From contig JBBRQD010000130.1 of the NCBI GenBank assembly GCA_038227045.1, forward strand, positions 1-14,896: DNA of 14,896 nt, given 5' to 3'. Below the pieces are notes generated by a model. The model was not told where the DNA came from and did not search any database. It worked only from the letters and a program-made list of their open reading frames with translations. Position numbers and translations under genes: made by a program. The number at the start of each line of letters is the position of its first letter. The first letter of the stretch is position 1. This document shows positions 13,680 through 14,896 of this stretch, in pieces. The stretch is from JANXLS01 sp038227045. GTDB taxonomy: Bacteria; Planctomycetota; SZUA-567; H5-PLA8.

Positions 13680-13919
13680 CTAAACCGCTGCAACTTGCGC
13701 AACTTTCGCTGTGCCCAAAGTGCGGGTGAGTTCTTCGAGGCGCTCCTGCTTCAGCTCTGTCTCGAGCATTGCCGCCGTGGCGCGCACTTCTTCGACATAG
13801 CGTAGCGCGCCGGGATCGTTCTTTACCAGCGTGTCGAGCGCGGCGCGTTCGGCGCTGTCCAGTTCGTTGAGCGCGTAGGCAGTCAGGCGCTCCTGTTGTG
13901 TGACGATGTGGTCCTGCAT
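13680..13919 (-). CDS. Small anti-sigma-like protein, or N-terminus of the VWA protein
   Basis: The 79-residue frame contains L-T-A-Y-A-L-N-E-L-D-S-A-E-R-A-A-L-D, a pattern I know from the N-termini of YfbK/VWA proteins and from anti-sigma-like proteins in several phyla. It has no membrane segment and no zinc-binding His/Cys set. ATG 13919 has a good ribosome site, AAGGAA, seven bases upstream. The start lies 29 bases after the sigma factor stop, so the two are probably co-translated. The frame ends at TAG 13682-13680. The codons after it (P, A, then the GTG of the VWA frame) continue without another stop for 714 codons. It may therefore be a short regulator in its own right, or the front end of one long membrane-anchored anti-sigma/VWA protein cut by a nonsense codon. 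Confidence 0.7.
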   Translation of the reverse strand: MQDHIVTQQERLTAYALNELDSAERAALDTLVKNDPGALRYVEEVRATAAMLETELKQERLEELTRTLGTAKVAQVAAV

Positions 13920-13948
13920 GGTAATGTTCCTTTTTTAGTTGAATGAGT

Positions 13949-14476
13949 TTAGATTTGTTTTTCGCGCAGGCGTTCGCGGAGAACGCCGATGCCGGTGTGC
14001 ATTAAGAATCCGACGTTGCTGAGTGAGAGTCCTGTTACGGAACTGATTTCTTTGTACGAGAGACCGTGTTGAAATTTCAGGCGGATCACTTCCTGCTGGT
14101 TGACGGGAAGCGTTTCGAGGTGTGTGGCGAGCAGCGCGCGGAATTCGTTGCGTTCGGCGGCGGCGGGTGGTTCAGCCGACTCTTTTTCGGCGCGGCAGTC
14201 GGGTTCGGCCAGTGCAATCATGCGGCTTTCCTTTCGTTTCAAATCCAATGCCCGGGAACGGCAGACACTGAACAACCACTCTTTAATGTGTCCCTCGACT
14301 TCCTCGCGTTGCGCCTCGCAGAGCCGCACGAACGTCTCCTGCACGGCGTCGCCCCCCCGTTCAACGCAACCGGTCAGGCGGACGGCGTATAGCGTCAGCG
14401 GCTCTTGATAAAGCCGCACGGCGTCCTGCACCCATTTTAAATCGCGGGCTGTTTCAATCAGCGGAGCGGAAAGCAA
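13949..14476 (-). CDS. ECF-type RNA polymerase sigma factor
   Basis: Started at TTG 14476, the protein has 175 residues, the usual ECF length. Region 2 spans about residues 12-80, with G-D-A-V-Q-E-T-F-V-R-L in the core-binding helix and W-L-F-S-V-C-R-S-R-A-L-D-L-K-R-K in the -10 recognition part. Region 4 spans about 110-165, with L-P-V-N-Q-Q-E-V-I-R-L-K-F and a helix-turn-helix G-L-S-Y-K-E-I-S-S-V-T-G-L-S. The acidic, alanine-rich linker lies between them. AAAGG at 14490-14486 precedes the chosen TTG by ten bases. The frame is open to 14809, but the upstream part is repeat-derived, and GTG 14533 or 14539 are the only other reasonable starts. It directs transcription of a regulon unknown from this window; the neighbouring frames probably control it. 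Family certain, start uncertain. Confidence 0.88.
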   Translation of the reverse strand: MLSAPLIETARDLKWVQDAVRLYQEPLTLYAVRLTGCVERGGDAVQETFVRLCEAQREEVEGHIKEWLFSVCRSRALDLKRKESRMIALAEPDCRAEKESAEPPAAAERNEFRALLATHLETLPVNQQEVIRLKFQHGLSYKEISSVTGLSLSNVGFLMHTGIGVLRERLREKQI

Positions 14477-14896
14477 GGAAAAGTTACCTTTAAGTTGTCG
14501 ATCTCGATTCAGCGCGTGTGTTCGATCTGACACAATCACAACGCACAAGGTGCGAAAAAAATAGGGAAAAACTTTAAATCTCTCGAAAAGTCGGAAAGAA
14601 ATGACCTCGCACAAAGACACGAAGAACACGAAGAAGCACAAAGAATACTCTTTGTTGTTCTTTGTGTTTTTGTGAATGGGAATTGGGAAGCGACTGGGGT
14701 ATGCGTAGAATTTTACTGGAATCGGACGATTACCCCTCACCCCGCGCATGGGTACATGCGTCGGCCCTGCTATGTAATGCGATTGCAAGCCAAATCTCGA
14801 AACAAACAATACGCATGAAGTCGTTGATCGTGCAATCTGCTATTCAGTCGTTTTCTGTTGGGAAAAGACTCGTTTATCGGAACGCTGGTATCGGAA
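14477..14896. other. 420-bp stretch without a convincing gene
   Basis: This is the upstream region of the sigma factor plus the window edge. It holds an A/T-rich part with a five-pair stem CGCAC (14542-14546) / GTGCG (14550-14554), the CACAAAG-type repeat at 14610-14666, and a small CGCATG/CATGCG stem at 14745-14760. I see no good promoter for the sigma factor. An open frame from ATG 14815 runs off the right edge, but it has no ribosome site and too little sequence to judge. Confidence 0.5.
14610..14666. repeat. CACAAAGA/ACACGAAG intergenic repeat with a hairpin
   Basis: Tandem variants of ACAAAGACACGAAGAACACG and a shorter AAGCACAAAG unit are followed by a perfect nine-base stem: CACAAAGAA (14637-14645) with TTCTTTGTG (14658-14666) around a 12-base loop. 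It matches the 'caaagacacgaagaacac' class of non-coding repeats that I recall from many environmental bacterial genomes. It lies about 130 bases upstream of the sigma factor start. Its presence explains why the sigma frame appears open far upstream. Confidence 0.6.

Noticed and set aside
14542..14554. CGCAC-AAG-GTGCG stem with an A run upstream of the sigma factor, considered as a terminator or operator.
   Set aside because: The A/T run is on the wrong side for termination on the sigma strand, and a five-pair stem is too common to call.
163..14722. The 13-mer ATTTTACTGGAAT occurs at 163-175 and again at 14710-14722.
   Set aside because: One or two repeated 13-mers are expected by chance in a window of this length, and the flanks do not match.
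14815..14896. Open frame from ATG 14815 to the right edge, beginning MKSLIVQSAIQ.
   Set aside because: Only 27 codons are visible, with no ribosome site and no recognisable motif; other frames are also open here.

Overview
The window is a moderately GC-rich piece of a free-living bacterial chromosome with short operons and frequent strand switches. The clearly recognisable genes are ordinary bacterial ones: lipoyl synthase, a PpnP nucleoside phosphorylase, an ABC-F ATPase, a MacB/FtsX-type permease, a FIST sensory protein, a Nudix hydrolase, an AI-2E family permease, and an ECF sigma factor next to a YfbK-type von Willebrand protein. The sigma factor / small anti-sigma-like protein / YfbK arrangement and the style of the intergenic repeats fit the PVC group (Planctomycetota or Verrucomicrobiota) or Acidobacteriota. 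No rRNA or phylogenetic marker is present, so this placement is a guess.

Layout. 1-130: tail of a probable transposase (+). 286-816: lysine-rich protein of unknown function (+). 928-1254: ppnP (+). 1343-2518: orphan ABC permease (-). 2585-4489: ABC-F ATPase (+), followed 21 bp later by a TIM-barrel isomerase-like gene at 4511-5323 (+). 5413-6150: six-helix membrane protein (-). 6325-7557: FIST protein (+). 7643-8044: Nudix hydrolase (-). 8199-9089: lipA (+). 9243-11135: AI-2E permease with a long soluble C-terminal half (+). 11248-14476: minus-strand locus running from an ECF sigma factor, through a small anti-sigma-like reading frame, into a VWA/YfbK protein. 14477-14896 has no convincing gene.

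Two patterns stand out. First, the VWA/YfbK gene looks broken twice. The 79-residue upstream frame and the VWA frame are the same reading frame, separated only by one TAG codon. The C-terminal YfbK domain lies in another frame, reached by a -1 shift in a linker. Repairing both would give one protein with an N-terminal anti-sigma-like segment, a membrane anchor, a VWA domain and a C-terminal domain. It is either a decaying gene, a sequence error, or a recoded gene.

Second, all four convergent gene junctions hold an inverted repeat, and the repeats differ in sequence: a 27-nt hairpin at 1253-1333, a paired REP (BIME-like) element at 5327-5446, nested short stems at 7601-7640, and an imperfect hairpin at 11164-11228. 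The REP element has supplied the last ten residues of the neighbouring membrane protein. I see no CRISPR array, tRNA, rRNA, prophage or complete insertion sequence, and no clearly new multi-gene system. The closest to one is the sigma / anti-sigma-like / VWA locus.
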